A stretch of DNA of 64,000 nt from JAKFDI01 sp044508835 (GCA_044508835.1 JBIQHD010000005.1:62001-126000); one strand, 5' to 3'; counted from the stretch's first letter, positions 30,161 to 39,923 are shown. Translations and numbers: made by a program. The notes: generated from the letters alone by a model not told the origin.

Positions 30161-31576
30161 TCAGAGCGCGTAGTACATGTCGAACTCGACCGGGTGCGTC
30201 GCCATGCGGAAGCGCTGCACCTCGCTCATCTTGAGCTCGATGTAGGCGTCGAGGTAGGTGTCGGTGAACACGCCGCCCTTGGTGAGGAAGGCGCGGTCCT
30301 TGTCCAGGTGCTCCAGCGCCTGGTCGAGGCTGTGGCACACGGTCGGGATCTTCGCGTCCTCTTCCGGCGGCAGGTGGTACAGGTCCTTGGTCGCCGCTTC
30401 GCCCGGGTGGATCTTGTTCTCCACGCCGTCCAGGCCCGCCATCAGCATGGCGGCGAAGCCCAGGTACGGGTTCATCAGGGGATCGGGGAAGCGCGCCTCG
30501 ACGCGGCGGCCCTTCGGGTTGGCCACGTGCGGGATGCGGATCGACGCCGAGCGGTTCTTGCTCGAGTAGGCCAGCTTCACCGGCGCCTCGAAGCCCGGCA
30601 CCAGGCGCTTGTAGCTGTTGGTGCCCGGGTTGGTGATGGCGTTGAGCGCGCGGGCGTGCTTGATGATGCCGCCGATGTAGAACAGCGCGAACTCCGACAG
30701 GCCCGCGTAACCGTCGCCGGCGAACAGGTTCTTGCCGTCCTTCCACACCGACTGGTGCACGTGCATGCCGCTGCCGTTGTCGCCGACGATGGGCTTGGGC
30801 ATGAAGGTGGCCGTCTTGCCGTAGGCGTGGGCCACGTTGTGGATCACGTACTTCTGCAGCTGCACCCAGTCGGCGCGCTGCAGCAGGGTGCTGAACTTGG
30901 TGCCGATCTCCATCTGGCCGGCGTTGGCCACCTCGTGGTGGTGCACCTCGACCGGAATGCCCAGCGATTCGAGCACGAGGCACATCTCCGAGCGCATGTC
31001 CTGGCCGCTGTCGACCGGCGGCACCGGGAAGTAGCCGCCCTTGACCGTCGGGCGGAAGCCCGAGTTGCCGTGCTCGTACTCCTTGCCCGTGTTCCAGGCG
31101 CCTTCCTCGGACTCGATCTTGAAGAAGCAGCCCGACATGTCGTTGCCCCAGCGCACGCTGTCGAACACGAAGAACTCGGGCTCGGGGCCGAAGTAGGCGG
31201 TGTCGCCCAGGCCCGAGGCCTTCATGTAGGCCTCGGCGCGCTTGGCCAGCGAGCGCGGGTCGCGCTCGTAGGGCTTGCCGTCGGCGGGCTCGACCACGTC
31301 GCAGGTGAGGATGAGCGTGGGCTCCTCGAAGAACGGGTCGACGTTGGCGGTGTTCGGGTCGGGCATGAGCTGCATGTCCGAGGCCTCGATGCCCTTCCAG
31401 CCGGCGATCGAGGAGCCGTCGAAGGCATGGCCCGAGGTGAACTTGTCTTCGTCGAAGTGCGACACGGGCACCGAGACGTGTTGCTCCTTGCCGCGGGTGT
31501 CGGTGAAGCGGAAGTCGACGAACTTGATTTCGTTGTCCTTCACCATCTTCATCACGTCGGCGACGGTCTTTGCCAT
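30161..31576 (-). CDS. glnA: Glutamine synthetase, type I
   Basis: A 471-residue GSI enzyme that makes glutamine from glutamate, ammonia and ATP. Active-site blocks are FDGSSIAGW near residue 53, PEPEFFVFD near 131, NGSGMHVHQS near 266 and NPYLGFAAML. The adenylylation tyrosine is in KDLYHLPPEE close to residue 400, so activity control by GlnE is expected. AGGAG precedes the start. Upstream DNA carries a sigma-54 promoter and two NtrC enhancer sites, and a terminator follows the gene. Confidence 0.97.
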   Translation of the reverse strand: MAKTVADVMKMVKDNEIKFVDFRFTDTRGKEQHVSVPVSHFDEDKFTSGHAFDGSSIAGWKGIEASDMQLMPDPNTANVDPFFEEPTLILTCDVVEPADGKPYERDPRSLAKRAEAYMKASGLGDTAYFGPEPEFFVFDSVRWGNDMSGCFFKIESEEGAWNTGKEYEHGNSGFRPTVKGGYFPVPPVDSGQDMRSEMCLVLESLGIPVEVHHHEVANAGQMEIGTKFSTLLQRADWVQLQKYVIHNVAHAYGKTATFMPKPIVGDNGSGMHVHQSVWKDGKNLFAGDGYAGLSEFALFYIGGIIKHARALNAITNPGTNSYKRLVPGFEAPVKLAYSSKNRSASIRIPHVANPKGRRVEARFPDPLMNPYLGFAAMLMAGLDGVENKIHPGEAATKDLYHLPPEEDAKIPTVCHSLDQALEHLDKDRAFLTKGGVFTDTYLDAYIELKMSEVQRFRMATHPVEFDMYYAL

Positions 31577-31670
31577 CAGGAATCTCCTAGCGGGTCAGCT
31601 TTGTGGGGGATTTGGAGAGGGCTGCGTCGGCGGGTGGCCGCACGCCCTGGAACAGAAACGCACTGCAATG

Positions 31671-31687
31671 AAGCAGAAGCCATGCCA
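31671..31687 (-). promoter_or_regulatory. Sigma-54 promoter of glnA
   Basis: On the minus strand TGGCATG-GCTT-CTGCTT, with the obligatory GG and GC exactly ten bases apart. It matches the -24/-12 consensus TGGCACG-N4-TTGC at nine of eleven positions. The start of transcription would be near 31661, giving a leader of about 85 bases. The two NtrC sites sit about 125 and 150 bases further upstream. Confidence 0.75.
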
Positions 31688-31779
31688 GCAAACGGGTGGC
31701 TGCGCGCAGCGGCCGCGCGGCACCCGCCGGGCACGAACGCGAACGCACGCCGGGCCGGCGCATGGCCCGCGGCGTTATA

Positions 31780-31794
31780 GCACCGCCGCGGTGC
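31780..31794. promoter_or_regulatory. NtrC enhancer site 1 upstream of glnA
   Basis: GCACC-GCCGC-GGTGC, a perfect palindrome fitting the NtrC consensus GCACC-N5-GGTGC, centred about 125 bases upstream of the predicted glnA transcription start. Confidence 0.75.
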
Positions 31795-31801
31795 CTCGCG
31801 G

Positions 31802-31817
31802 TGCACCATCTTGGTAA
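31802..31817. promoter_or_regulatory. NtrC enhancer site 2 upstream of glnA
   Basis: TGCACC-ATCTT-GGTAA: left half perfect, right half GGT only. Its centre is 23 bases (about two helical turns) from site 1, the paired arrangement usual for cooperative NtrC binding. Confidence 0.6.
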
Positions 31818-31826
31818 CTGCCACGA

Positions 31827-32645
31827 TCAGCGCACCAATTCGGGGCCGAGCGTCGCGCCATGCGCGCGCAGGCCGTCGAGCAGCATCGCGTAGGCGGCAT
31901 CGAGCCGCGCCGGCTCGCCTTTCACGCCCAGCTCGATGTGCCGGCCCCACTGCGGATGGTCGACGCTCGGCAGGCTGAACACCTTGATGCCCGGGAACTC
32001 GGCCTCGACGCGCAGCATCAGCGGCGTGAGCGCCGCCTCCATGGCGCCGGCGACGATGACCGAGCGCTCGAGCACGGCCTTGGCGCGGAACAGGTCGGCG
32101 TAGTGGTGGTCGAGCACCCACTCGATCATCGGCCAGGCCATGACCGGGAAGCCCGGCACGAAGAACACCCCGCCACGGCCCGCGCCGGCCGGCGAGGCGA
32201 CCGAGAAGCCGGGGATCTTGTTGTACGGGTTGGGAATGATGTCCGCGCCCCGGGGGAACATGCCCATGTTCAGCCGGTGCACGTTGTCGGCATGGTGCGG
32301 GTCGAAGGGCTCGCCCCGCTCGGCCGCCATGTCGCGCATGCGCTCGGTGATGAGCTCGCGCGCCTGCGGGTGCAGTTCCAGCGGCACGCCGAGCGCCTGC
32401 GCCGCCGCCTGGCGGGTGTGGTCGTCGGGCGTGGCGCCGATGCCGCCGCAGGAGAACACCGCGTCGCCGCCGGCGAAGGCGTCCTCCAGGTCGGCGGCGA
32501 TGCGCTGCGGGTCGTCGCCGACGTAGCGCGCCCAGGCCAGCGACAGGCCGCGCACGCCCAGCAGCTCGATCACCTTCGGCAGATGCTTGTCGGCGCGCTT
32601 GCCGGAGAGGATTTCGTCGCCGACGATCAACAGGCCGAAGTTCAT
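31827..32645 (-). CDS. CinA-like / molybdopterin-binding domain protein
   Basis: A 272-residue protein with the MoaB/MogA-like fold at its N-terminus: MNFGLLIVGDEILSGKRADKH and SCGGIGATPDDHTRQAAAQAL, as in CinA. It lacks the C-terminal nicotinamide-nucleotide amidase domain of full CinA. FFVPGFPVMAWPMIEW is the usual second block. Its role may be nucleotide-metabolite clean-up or cofactor binding; unproven. The start overlaps the stop of the EI24 gene (ATGA). Confidence 0.82.
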   Translation of the reverse strand: MNFGLLIVGDEILSGKRADKHLPKVIELLGVRGLSLAWARYVGDDPQRIAADLEDAFAGGDAVFSCGGIGATPDDHTRQAAAQALGVPLELHPQARELITERMRDMAAERGEPFDPHHADNVHRLNMGMFPRGADIIPNPYNKIPGFSVASPAGAGRGGVFFVPGFPVMAWPMIEWVLDHHYADLFRAKAVLERSVIVAGAMEAALTPLMLRVEAEFPGIKVFSLPSVDHPQWGRHIELGVKGEPARLDAAYAMLLDGLRAHGATLGPELVR

Positions 32646-33472
32646 GGCACCTCGCGGGTGGGCGGCAGCTCGGCCGCGGCCTGGCCGCGCATCGCCGCCA
32701 GCTCGGCCAGCGCATAGTGCGCGAACCACAGCGACGAGAAGGCGAACACCAGGGTGTAGATCCAGATGGCGAGCGGCACGATCACCGGCGCCAGCACGAG
32801 CGCGATCGCCGCCGAGGCCCACAGCAGCGCCGGCGCCGCGCCGAGGAAGCCGGTCGCCACGCCGATGGCCAGCAGCGGCAGGCGCCGGCGGCGGATCAGC
32901 GCACGCCGCTCGGCGGCGCTGGCGTGCTCGGCCAGCACGTCGTAGCTCATCACGCGGTAGGTGAGCCAGCCCCAGATCAGCGGCGGGATCAGCAGCATCA
33001 GCGGCGGCACCAGCCACAGCGGCAGCGTCACGACGAATGCCGCCACCGCCGCGAGCGTGGCGCCCAGCCCCGCCAGGACGCTGCCGAGCGTGGAGCCGCC
33101 GCGGCGCGCCTCGAGCCCGGCGAAGCGCCGGCGCGCGACCAGGGCCACCATGGCCGGCGTCATCCAGGTCGCGACGACCAGCAGCACGCTCACGACGATG
33201 ACCGGCAGGCTGACGACGACCACCACCACCGCCGGCAGCACGGTGCGCAGGCCGCCGATGCCCATGCCCTCGAACCAGGCCACGGCGCCGTCGAGCCAGG
33301 CCGAGGAGGCGATGAACGCCGCCACCCAGGCGACGGCCGGCTGCCAGAAGAACCAGCCGAGCACCAGCGCCAGCGCGGCCATCGCCACCAGCGGGAGCAG
33401 CGACATCACGATCACCCGCGGGTGCAGGCAGTAGCCGAGCGCGCGCCAGCAGGCATCGAGGAGCGAGCTCAT
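32642..33472 (-). CDS. EI24-domain membrane protein
   Basis: A 276-residue membrane protein with about six hydrophobic segments and the EI24/CysZ-like pattern. It shows an early WRALGYCLHPRVIVMSLLPL segment, a central PPLMLLIPPLIWGWLTYRVM stretch and a YDVLAEHAS loop. A sulfate-uptake role is known for CysZ, but this more distant member cannot be assigned. It is coupled to the downstream CinA-like gene. Confidence 0.78.
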   Translation of the reverse strand: MSSLLDACWRALGYCLHPRVIVMSLLPLVAMAALALVLGWFFWQPAVAWVAAFIASSAWLDGAVAWFEGMGIGGLRTVLPAVVVVVVSLPVIVVSVLLVVATWMTPAMVALVARRRFAGLEARRGGSTLGSVLAGLGATLAAVAAFVVTLPLWLVPPLMLLIPPLIWGWLTYRVMSYDVLAEHASAAERRALIRRRRLPLLAIGVATGFLGAAPALLWASAAIALVLAPVIVPLAIWIYTLVFAFSSLWFAHYALAELAAMRGQAAAELPPTREVP

Positions 33473-33492
33473 GGCGAGCGGCGGCGCGCGGC

Positions 33493-34308
33493 CTATTCGT
33501 CGTCGCCGCCGAGCACCGTGCCCAGCAGCCCGCCGGCGCCGAAGCCGCCGAGCAGCGAGCCCTCGCCCCGCCCGCCGCCGCCCGTCTGCGGCGCCGCGGC
33601 GAACACGCGCGAGGCCAGGCGCGAGAACGGCAGGCTCTGCAGCCACACCGTGCCGGGGCCGCTGAGCCTGGCGAAGAACAGGCCCTCGCCGCCGAACAGC
33701 GCCGTCTTGATCTTGCCGACGTACTGGATCTCGAAGTTCACGTTCGGCGTCATCGCCACCAGGCAGCCGGTGTCGACCATCAGCGCCTGGCCCGGCTGCA
33801 ACTCGCGGCGCACGACCGTGCCGCCGGCGTGCACGAAGGCCAGGCCGTTGCCGTCGAGCTTCTGCATGATGAAGCCCTCGCCGCCGAAGAAGCCGACCGA
33901 GAGCTTTCGCTGGAAGTAGATGCCCAGCGAGACGCCGCGCGCCGCGCAGAGGAAGGCGTCCTTCTGGCAGATCAGCGTGCCGCCGAGCTGGCTCAGGTCC
34001 ATCGGCAGGATCTTGCCGGGGTACGGCGCGGCGAACGCCACCCGCGCCTTGCCGCGCGTGTGGTTGGTGTAGACGGTGGTGAACAGCGACTCGCCGGTGA
34101 CCAGCCGCTTGCCGGCGCCCAGCAGCTTGCCGAAGAGGCCGCCCTGCTGGGCCGAGCCGTCGCCGAACACGGTGTCGAGCTGGATGCCGGCGTCCATGAA
34201 CATCATGCTGCCGGCCTCGCCGACGGCGGCTTCGCCCGGGTCGAGCTCGACCTCGACGAACTGCATCTCCGAGCCCCTGATTTCGTAGTCCACCACGTCC
34301 ATCGCCAT
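33493..34308 (-). CDS. AIM24 / TIGR00266 family protein
   Basis: A 271-residue protein of the AIM24 family. Blocks include MQFVEVELDPGEAAVGEAG, the MMFMDAGI loop, LTLCQ-like LICQKDAFLCAARGV and a final FARLSGPGTVWLQSLPFSRLA. The C-terminus is Gly-rich (QTGGGGRGEG, GGFGAGGLLG) and may be disordered. The biochemical role is unknown. The start MAMDVVDYEI was taken at 34308. It is 20 bases upstream of the EI24 gene on the same strand. Confidence 0.85.
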   Translation of the reverse strand: MAMDVVDYEIRGSEMQFVEVELDPGEAAVGEAGSMMFMDAGIQLDTVFGDGSAQQGGLFGKLLGAGKRLVTGESLFTTVYTNHTRGKARVAFAAPYPGKILPMDLSQLGGTLICQKDAFLCAARGVSLGIYFQRKLSVGFFGGEGFIMQKLDGNGLAFVHAGGTVVRRELQPGQALMVDTGCLVAMTPNVNFEIQYVGKIKTALFGGEGLFFARLSGPGTVWLQSLPFSRLASRVFAAAPQTGGGGRGEGSLLGGFGAGGLLGTVLGGDDE

Positions 34309-34509
34309 CGCCGCGCCCCGCTGCCGGGATCGAAGAATGAAAGGGCGCCATGGTAGCGGCCGCGCAGGGCGGCGCGGGGTGCGGCGCACCGCCCCGGCGG
34401 CGCCGCGCGGGGCCCAAGGCCGGTCGGCGTTGCGGCCTTCCCGCAACGGTTCGCCCGAAGTGCGGCGGCGGCGCCACAATGCCCGGTTCAGGAGGCCCGA
34501 CACCCGCAC

Positions 34510-36180
34510 ATGCTTCATCTGCTCAACCTGCTTGCCGCCATCGCGCTGCTGGTCTGGGGTACCCACATCGTGCGCACCGGCATGCTGCGGGTGTTCGGCG
34601 AGAACCTGCGCAGCGTACTCGCCAAGAGCTTCCACAAGCGCCTGAACGCGCTGGCGGCGGGCCTGGGCGTGACGAGCCTGGTGCAGTCGAGCACCGCCAC
34701 CTGCCTGATCGTCGCCTCCTTCGTCGGCAAGGGGCTCGTCACCACCGGCGCGGCGCTGGCCGTGATGCTGGGCGCCGACGTCGGCACGGCGGTGATGGCG
34801 GTGGTGTACTCGTTCGACCTGTCGTGGCTGTCGCCGCTGCTCATCTTCACCGGCGTGGTGATGTTCCTCACGCGCCAGAACGACGCGGCCGGCCGCATCG
34901 GGCGGGTGCTGATCGGGCTCGGCCTGATCACGCTCGCGCTGCAGCTCATCGTCGCCGCCACGCAGCCGCTGACGCAGTCGCCCGAGGTGCGCGCGCTGCT
35001 GGTCTCGCTGCCGAGCGACGTGCTGCTCGACATCGTGGTCGGCGCGGCGCTCACGGTGATGGCGTACTCGAGCCTGGCCATCGTGCTGCTCACTGCCACG
35101 CTCGCGGCCTCGGGGCTGGTCCCGGCCGGCGTGGCGCTCGGCCTCGTGATCGGCGCCAACATCGGCAGCGGCGCGCTGGCGCTGCTGGCCACGGCCAACG
35201 CCTCGCCCGAGACGCGCCGGCTGCCGCTGGGCAACCTCTTCTTCAAGCTGATCGGCGCGGCGCTCGCGGTGCCACTGCTGCCGCAGGTGCACGTGCTGCT
35301 GCAGAACCACATCGACTCGGTGCACCAGCAGGTGGTGGTGTTCCACCTGCTGTTCAACGTCGCCCTGGCGGTGCTCTTCATCGGCGCCACGCACCGCGCC
35401 GGGCGGCTGCTCGAGCGCTTCCTGCCGCCGGCCACCAAGCGGCTCGACGCCATGCGCCCCCACCACCTCGACCCGGTGGCGCTGGGCACGCCGTCGCTGG
35501 CCATCACCTGCGCGGCGCGCGAGGCGCTGCACCAGGCCGACGTGGTGGAGACCATGCTGCGCGGCATCCTGCCGGTGATCCGCAACAACGACCGCGAGCT
35601 GGCGGCGCAGCTGCGGCAGATGGACGACACGGTCGACGAGCTCTATTCGGCGATCAAGTTCTACCTGACGCAGATCTCGCGCGAGGCGCTGTCCGAGCGC
35701 GAGGGCCGGCGCTGGACGGACATCGTGTCGTTCACGATCAACATGGAGCAGATCGGCGACATCATCGAGCGCGTGCTCCAGGACGTGGAAGACAAGAAGA
35801 TCCGTAAGAACCGCAGCCTGTCGGACGCCGGCATGGCCGAGATCTGCCACCTGCACGAGCGCCTGCTCGCCAACCTGCGCCTGGGCATGAGCGTGTTCCT
35901 CGACGGCCACGTGCGCGACGCCCAGCGGCTGCTGGAGGAGAAGGCGCGCTTCCGCGACCTGGAGCACGAGTACGCCGCCAGCCACATCGCGCGGCTGCAG
36001 GACAACACGGCGCAGAGCATCGAGACGAGCTCGCTGCACCTGGACCTCATCAGCGACCTCAAGCGCATCAACTCGCACATCTGCTCGATCGCCTACCCGA
36101 TCCTCGAATCGGCCGGCGCCCTGAGCAAGACGCGCATCCGGCATTCGCAGCTCGCCACGCTGCCGGGCGACGAGGCCTGA
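34510..36180 (+). CDS. Na/Pi cotransporter family protein with PhoU-like C-terminus
   Basis: A 556-residue membrane protein of the NptA/PNaS family. Two repeated transporter halves contain the QSSTATCLIVASFVG and YSSLAIVLLTATLAASG segments with several spans up to about residue 305. A soluble helical C-terminal third resembles PhoU (QMDDTVDELYSAIKFYL, NMEQIGDIIERVLQD). It would import phosphate with sodium and regulate itself through the PhoU part. No pho box was recognised upstream. Confidence 0.9.
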   Translation: MLHLLNLLAAIALLVWGTHIVRTGMLRVFGENLRSVLAKSFHKRLNALAAGLGVTSLVQSSTATCLIVASFVGKGLVTTGAALAVMLGADVGTAVMAVVYSFDLSWLSPLLIFTGVVMFLTRQNDAAGRIGRVLIGLGLITLALQLIVAATQPLTQSPEVRALLVSLPSDVLLDIVVGAALTVMAYSSLAIVLLTATLAASGLVPAGVALGLVIGANIGSGALALLATANASPETRRLPLGNLFFKLIGAALAVPLLPQVHVLLQNHIDSVHQQVVVFHLLFNVALAVLFIGATHRAGRLLERFLPPATKRLDAMRPHHLDPVALGTPSLAITCAAREALHQADVVETMLRGILPVIRNNDRELAAQLRQMDDTVDELYSAIKFYLTQISREALSEREGRRWTDIVSFTINMEQIGDIIERVLQDVEDKKIRKNRSLSDAGMAEICHLHERLLANLRLGMSVFLDGHVRDAQRLLEEKARFRDLEHEYAASHIARLQDNTAQSIETSSLHLDLISDLKRINSHICSIAYPILESAGALSKTRIRHSQLATLPGDEA

Positions 36181-36204
36181 CGCGGACCGGCGGACTTCGG
36201 CCGC

Positions 36205-36612
36205 TCAGGCGCCGCGGTTGCGCATCCAGTCGGCGGTGTTGAAGAAGGCGTCGTCCAGGCGCTGCCGCATCGCCGGCTCGACCTGCAGTTCGGCCATGGC
36301 CTGCCGCATGCATGCGAGCCACTGGTCGCGCTCGGCGATGCCAATGGAGAACGGCAGGTGCCGCGCGCGCAGCATCGGGTGGCCGAAGCGCTCGGCATAG
36401 TGCTGCGGCCCGCCCAGCCAGCCGCACAGGAACCAGTGCAGCTTGTCGCGCGAGCCGGCGAGCGTGGTCGGGTGCATGGCGCGCAGCTCGCGGTAGGCCG
36501 GCTCCAGGTCCATCAGGTCGTAGAAGCGGTCGACCAGCGCGCGCACGGCGCCCTCGCCGCCCAGCAGGTCGAAGGGCGCCGCGCCCGCGGTGCCGCCGCC
36601 GGCCGCGCTCAC
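36205..36612 (-). CDS. Group II truncated hemoglobin
   Basis: A 135-residue globin of the trHb2 class. The proximal His is in RARHLPFSIG, the B10 Tyr in DRFYDLMD, and the G8 Trp in ERDQWLACM; the KLHWFLCGWLGG block is also typical. It binds oxygen or nitric oxide in the cytoplasm. The start codon overlaps the stop of an FlhG/MinD-like ATPase gene (ATGA), and that gene overlaps a diguanylate cyclase gene, so the three are translated together. This context suggests a gas-sensing or protective link to motility control. Confidence 0.9.
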   Translation of the reverse strand: MSAAGGGTAGAAPFDLLGGEGAVRALVDRFYDLMDLEPAYRELRAMHPTTLAGSRDKLHWFLCGWLGGPQHYAERFGHPMLRARHLPFSIGIAERDQWLACMRQAMAELQVEPAMRQRLDDAFFNTADWMRNRGA

Positions 36613-37414
36613 GCGGCGAGCTTCTCGGCCACGAGGGCGACGGCCTTGGCCGCCTCGCTGCCCGGCATGGCCGACAGCAGCAGCTGGCGCTTCTGCACCG
36701 CCTCGCGCACGCAGCGGTCGGTGGGCACGTCGCCCAGCAGGTCGAGCTTGACCGGGACATCGGTCCCGTTGCTCACGTACCGGTCCACCACGGCCTGCAG
36801 CTGGGCGCGCAGCGCGCGGCCCTCTCCCAGGCGGCCGACCTGGTTGACCACCAGCCGGATCGTCTGGCGGTGCTGCTGCCCCGCCAGCACCTTGATCGTC
36901 GCGTAGGCGTCGGTGAGCGAGGTCGGCTCGGGGGTGGCGACGACCATCACGTCGTCGGCCAGCGAGACGGCGTAGAGCACCACGTCGGAGATGCCCGCGC
37001 CGGTGTCGAGCAGCACGTGGTCGAAGCGCGGCGCCACGGTGTCGAGCGTGCCCTGCAGCCGGTCGCGCACCTCGGGCGTGAGGCGCGAGTACTCCACCAT
37101 GCCCGAGCCGGCCAGCAGCACCGAGAAGCCGCCGGGCGCGGGCAGGATGGCCTCGTCGAGCGTGGCCTTGCCGGTGAACACGTCGTGCAGCGTGATCTTC
37201 GGGAACAGGTTCAGCACCACGTCGAGGTTGGCCAGGCCGAGGTCGGCGTCGAGCACCAGCACGCGCTCGCCGCGGCGGGCGAGGGCGGCGGCGAGGTTGG
37301 CGGCGAGGAAGGTCTTGCCCACGCCGCCCTTACCGCTCGTCACGGCGGTGATCCGGGCGCGCGGCGCGGAGGCCGGCGCCGCGGGTTCGAGCGGCTGGTC
37401 GGGCGCTGGCATCG

Positions 37415-37418
<4 letters not shown>
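36609..37418 (-). CDS. MinD/ParA-family ATPase, FlhG (FleN)-like
   Basis: A 269-residue P-loop ATPase with the deviant Walker A SGKGGVGKTF, switch region LDADLGLANLD and LLDTGAGISD. It resembles FlhG/FleN, which limits flagellar number, more than cell-division MinD, and no FlhF, MinC or MinE gene is adjacent. The C-terminus EAAKAVALVAEKLA may form the membrane-associating helix. It starts on an ATGA overlap with the diguanylate cyclase stop and is itself coupled to the globin gene. Confidence 0.85.
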
Positions 37419-38140
<722 letters not shown>

Positions 38141-38237
38141 GTAAGTGATGGTTTCGGGAAAGTCTAGCAGCGGCCTGCGAGGCGGCCATCGGGCGATTAG
38201 AGGCGCAAACCACGCCCGTCATCGCGGCTCGGCCGCC

Positions 38238-38265
38238 TCAAGCCGGTTCACTGTCGCGCCGATAT
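38238..38265 (+). promoter_or_regulatory. Sigma-28 (FliA)-type promoter of cheR
   Basis: TCAAG (38238-38242), 15 bases, then GCCGATAT (38258-38265), seven of eight matches to the flagellar sigma factor -10 GCCGATAA, with the TCAAG -35 form known from pseudomonads. It lies about 60 bases before the chosen cheR start and supports reading the ATG at 38264 as part of the promoter, not a start codon. Confidence 0.65.
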
Positions 38266-38326
38266 GACACAGGTCACGTCCGCCCCCGGACCCGCCCCGC
38301 ACCCGCCGCCCGCCACCGGAGAACCC

Positions 38327-39205
38327 ATGCACCTTGCCCTGCCCGCCGACGCCCCCGCGCCCGCTCGAACGGCCATGGGGGGGGTGCCGGTGGAGCAGGA
38401 GTTCGCCTTCTCGGCAGCGGACTTCGAGCGCGTGCGCCAGCTGATCTACGAGCGCGCGGGCATCAGCCTGCACGCGGGCAAGCAGGCGATGGTCTACAGC
38501 CGCCTGTCGCGGCGCCTGCGCGAGACCGGCCACCGCAGCTTCGCGAGCTACCTGCAGGCGCTCGAATCGGCCGGCGGCAGCCGCGCCGACAGCGAATGGC
38601 AGGAGTTCGTCAACTGCCTGACGACCAACCTCACCTCCTTCTTCCGCGAGGCGCACCACTTCACCGAGCTGGCGCACGAGCTGGCGCACGCCCGCAAGCC
38701 GGGCCTGCGCATCTGGTGCAACGCCGCCTCCACCGGCGAGGAGCCCTACTCCATCGCGATGACGCTCGCCGAGGCGCGCGGCGCCGGGCACGGCATCCCG
38801 GTGCTCGCCACCGACATCGACACCCGCGTGCTGGCCACCGCGGCGCGCGGCGTGTACGCCGCCGATGCGCGCGGCCTGTCACCCGAGCGGCTGCGCACCC
38901 ACTTCCTGCGCGGCAAGGGCGGCAACAGCGGCTTCATCCGCGTGAAGCCGGAGCTGGCGCGCTGCATCGAGTTCCGCGCGCACAACCTGATGGACGAGCG
39001 CTGGTCGCTGGGCGAGCCGTTCGACATCGTGTTCTGCCGCAACGTGATGATCTATTTCGACGCCGCCACGCAGCGCCGCGTGCTCGAGCGCATGCACCGC
39101 GCGATGGCGCCGCACGGCCTGCTGTTCGTCGGCCACTCGGAAAACTTCACCGATTCGCGTGATCTCTTCCGCCTGCGCGGCAAGACGATCTACGAGCGGC
39201 TGTGA
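38327..39205 (+). CDS. cheR: Chemotaxis protein methyltransferase CheR
   Basis: A 292-residue enzyme that methylates glutamates on chemoreceptors using S-adenosylmethionine. It has the N-terminal helical domain (FERVRQLIYERAGISLHAGK), then the SAM-binding core with NLTSFFREAHHF, CNAASTGEEPYSIAM and VFCRNVMIYFD. ATG 38327 is preceded by CCGGAG at good spacing; the earlier ATG 38264 overlaps a sigma-28 -10 element and has no ribosome site. The N-terminal codons contain a run of eight G. It is followed by cheD and cheB on the same strand. Confidence 0.93.
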   Translation: MHLALPADAPAPARTAMGGVPVEQEFAFSAADFERVRQLIYERAGISLHAGKQAMVYSRLSRRLRETGHRSFASYLQALESAGGSRADSEWQEFVNCLTTNLTSFFREAHHFTELAHELAHARKPGLRIWCNAASTGEEPYSIAMTLAEARGAGHGIPVLATDIDTRVLATAARGVYAADARGLSPERLRTHFLRGKGGNSGFIRVKPELARCIEFRAHNLMDERWSLGEPFDIVFCRNVMIYFDAATQRRVLERMHRAMAPHGLLFVGHSENFTDSRDLFRLRGKTIYERL

Positions 39206-39251
39206 ACCCCGGGTCAAGCGTCCCGCAACCTTCGCCGATATCGAACCCACC

Positions 39252-39893
39252 ATGGCCACGGCTCCTCCCACCGGCACCACCACGCCGCGCCTTGAACGGC
39301 TCAAGGCCGAATCCCGCAGGCCGGGCGAGGCCTCGTTCTTCTTCCACGACGCGCACTTCAAGAACGACGCGGTGAAGATCCTGCCCGGCGAGTACTTCGT
39401 GTACCACGAGGACCTGCTCATCCTCACCACCCTAGGCTCGTGCATCGCCGCCTGCCTGTGGGACCGCGAGGCGCGCATCGGCGGCATGAACCACTTCATG
39501 CTGCCCGAGGGCGCGGGCGACTCGGGCCGCTACGGCTCGTTCGCGATGGAACTGCTGATCAACGAGATGATGAAGCGCGGCGCCCAGCGCTCGCGCTTGG
39601 AGGCCAAGGTCTTCGGCGGCGGCCAGGTGATCGCCGGCATGACGAGCATCAACGTCGGCGAGCGCAACACCCGCTTCGTGCTCGACTACCTGAAGACCGA
39701 GCACATCCCGGTGATGTCCAAGGACGTGCTCGACATCTACCCGCGCAAGGTGTGCTTCCTGCCGGCCAGCGGCAAGGCGATGGTCAAGCGCCTCGCGCCG
39801 GCCAACGCCGAATCGCTGCTGGCGCAGGACCGCGCCGCCGCGCAGCGCGCCGCGCCGATCGCCAGCCGCGGCGGCTCGGTCGACCTGTTCTGA
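39252..39893 (+). CDS. cheD: Chemoreceptor glutamine deamidase CheD
   Basis: A 213-residue protein that deamidates glutamines on chemoreceptors. The catalytic Cys is in TTLGSCIAACLWD, the His in GGMNHFMLPEG and the Thr in AGMTSINVGERN. The start MATAPPTG at 39252 avoids an upstream extension that would overlap the end of cheR in another frame. It lies between cheR and cheB, as in many betaproteobacterial chemotaxis operons. Confidence 0.93.
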   Translation: MATAPPTGTTTPRLERLKAESRRPGEASFFFHDAHFKNDAVKILPGEYFVYHEDLLILTTLGSCIAACLWDREARIGGMNHFMLPEGAGDSGRYGSFAMELLINEMMKRGAQRSRLEAKVFGGGQVIAGMTSINVGERNTRFVLDYLKTEHIPVMSKDVLDIYPRKVCFLPASGKAMVKRLAPANAESLLAQDRAAAQRAAPIASRGGSVDLF

Positions 39894-39923
39894 ACCGGCG
39901 CGCGCACGACCGAGGAGACCGAG

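Noticed and set aside
30050..31780. Long plus-strand frame opposite glnA
   Set aside because: glnA motifs are complete on the minus strand, with promoter and terminator; the antisense frame has no recognisable domain.
38264..38326. cheR start at the first ATG
   Set aside because: It overlaps the GCCGATAT element and lacks a ribosome site; 38327 has both a ribosome site and a suitable distance from the promoter.
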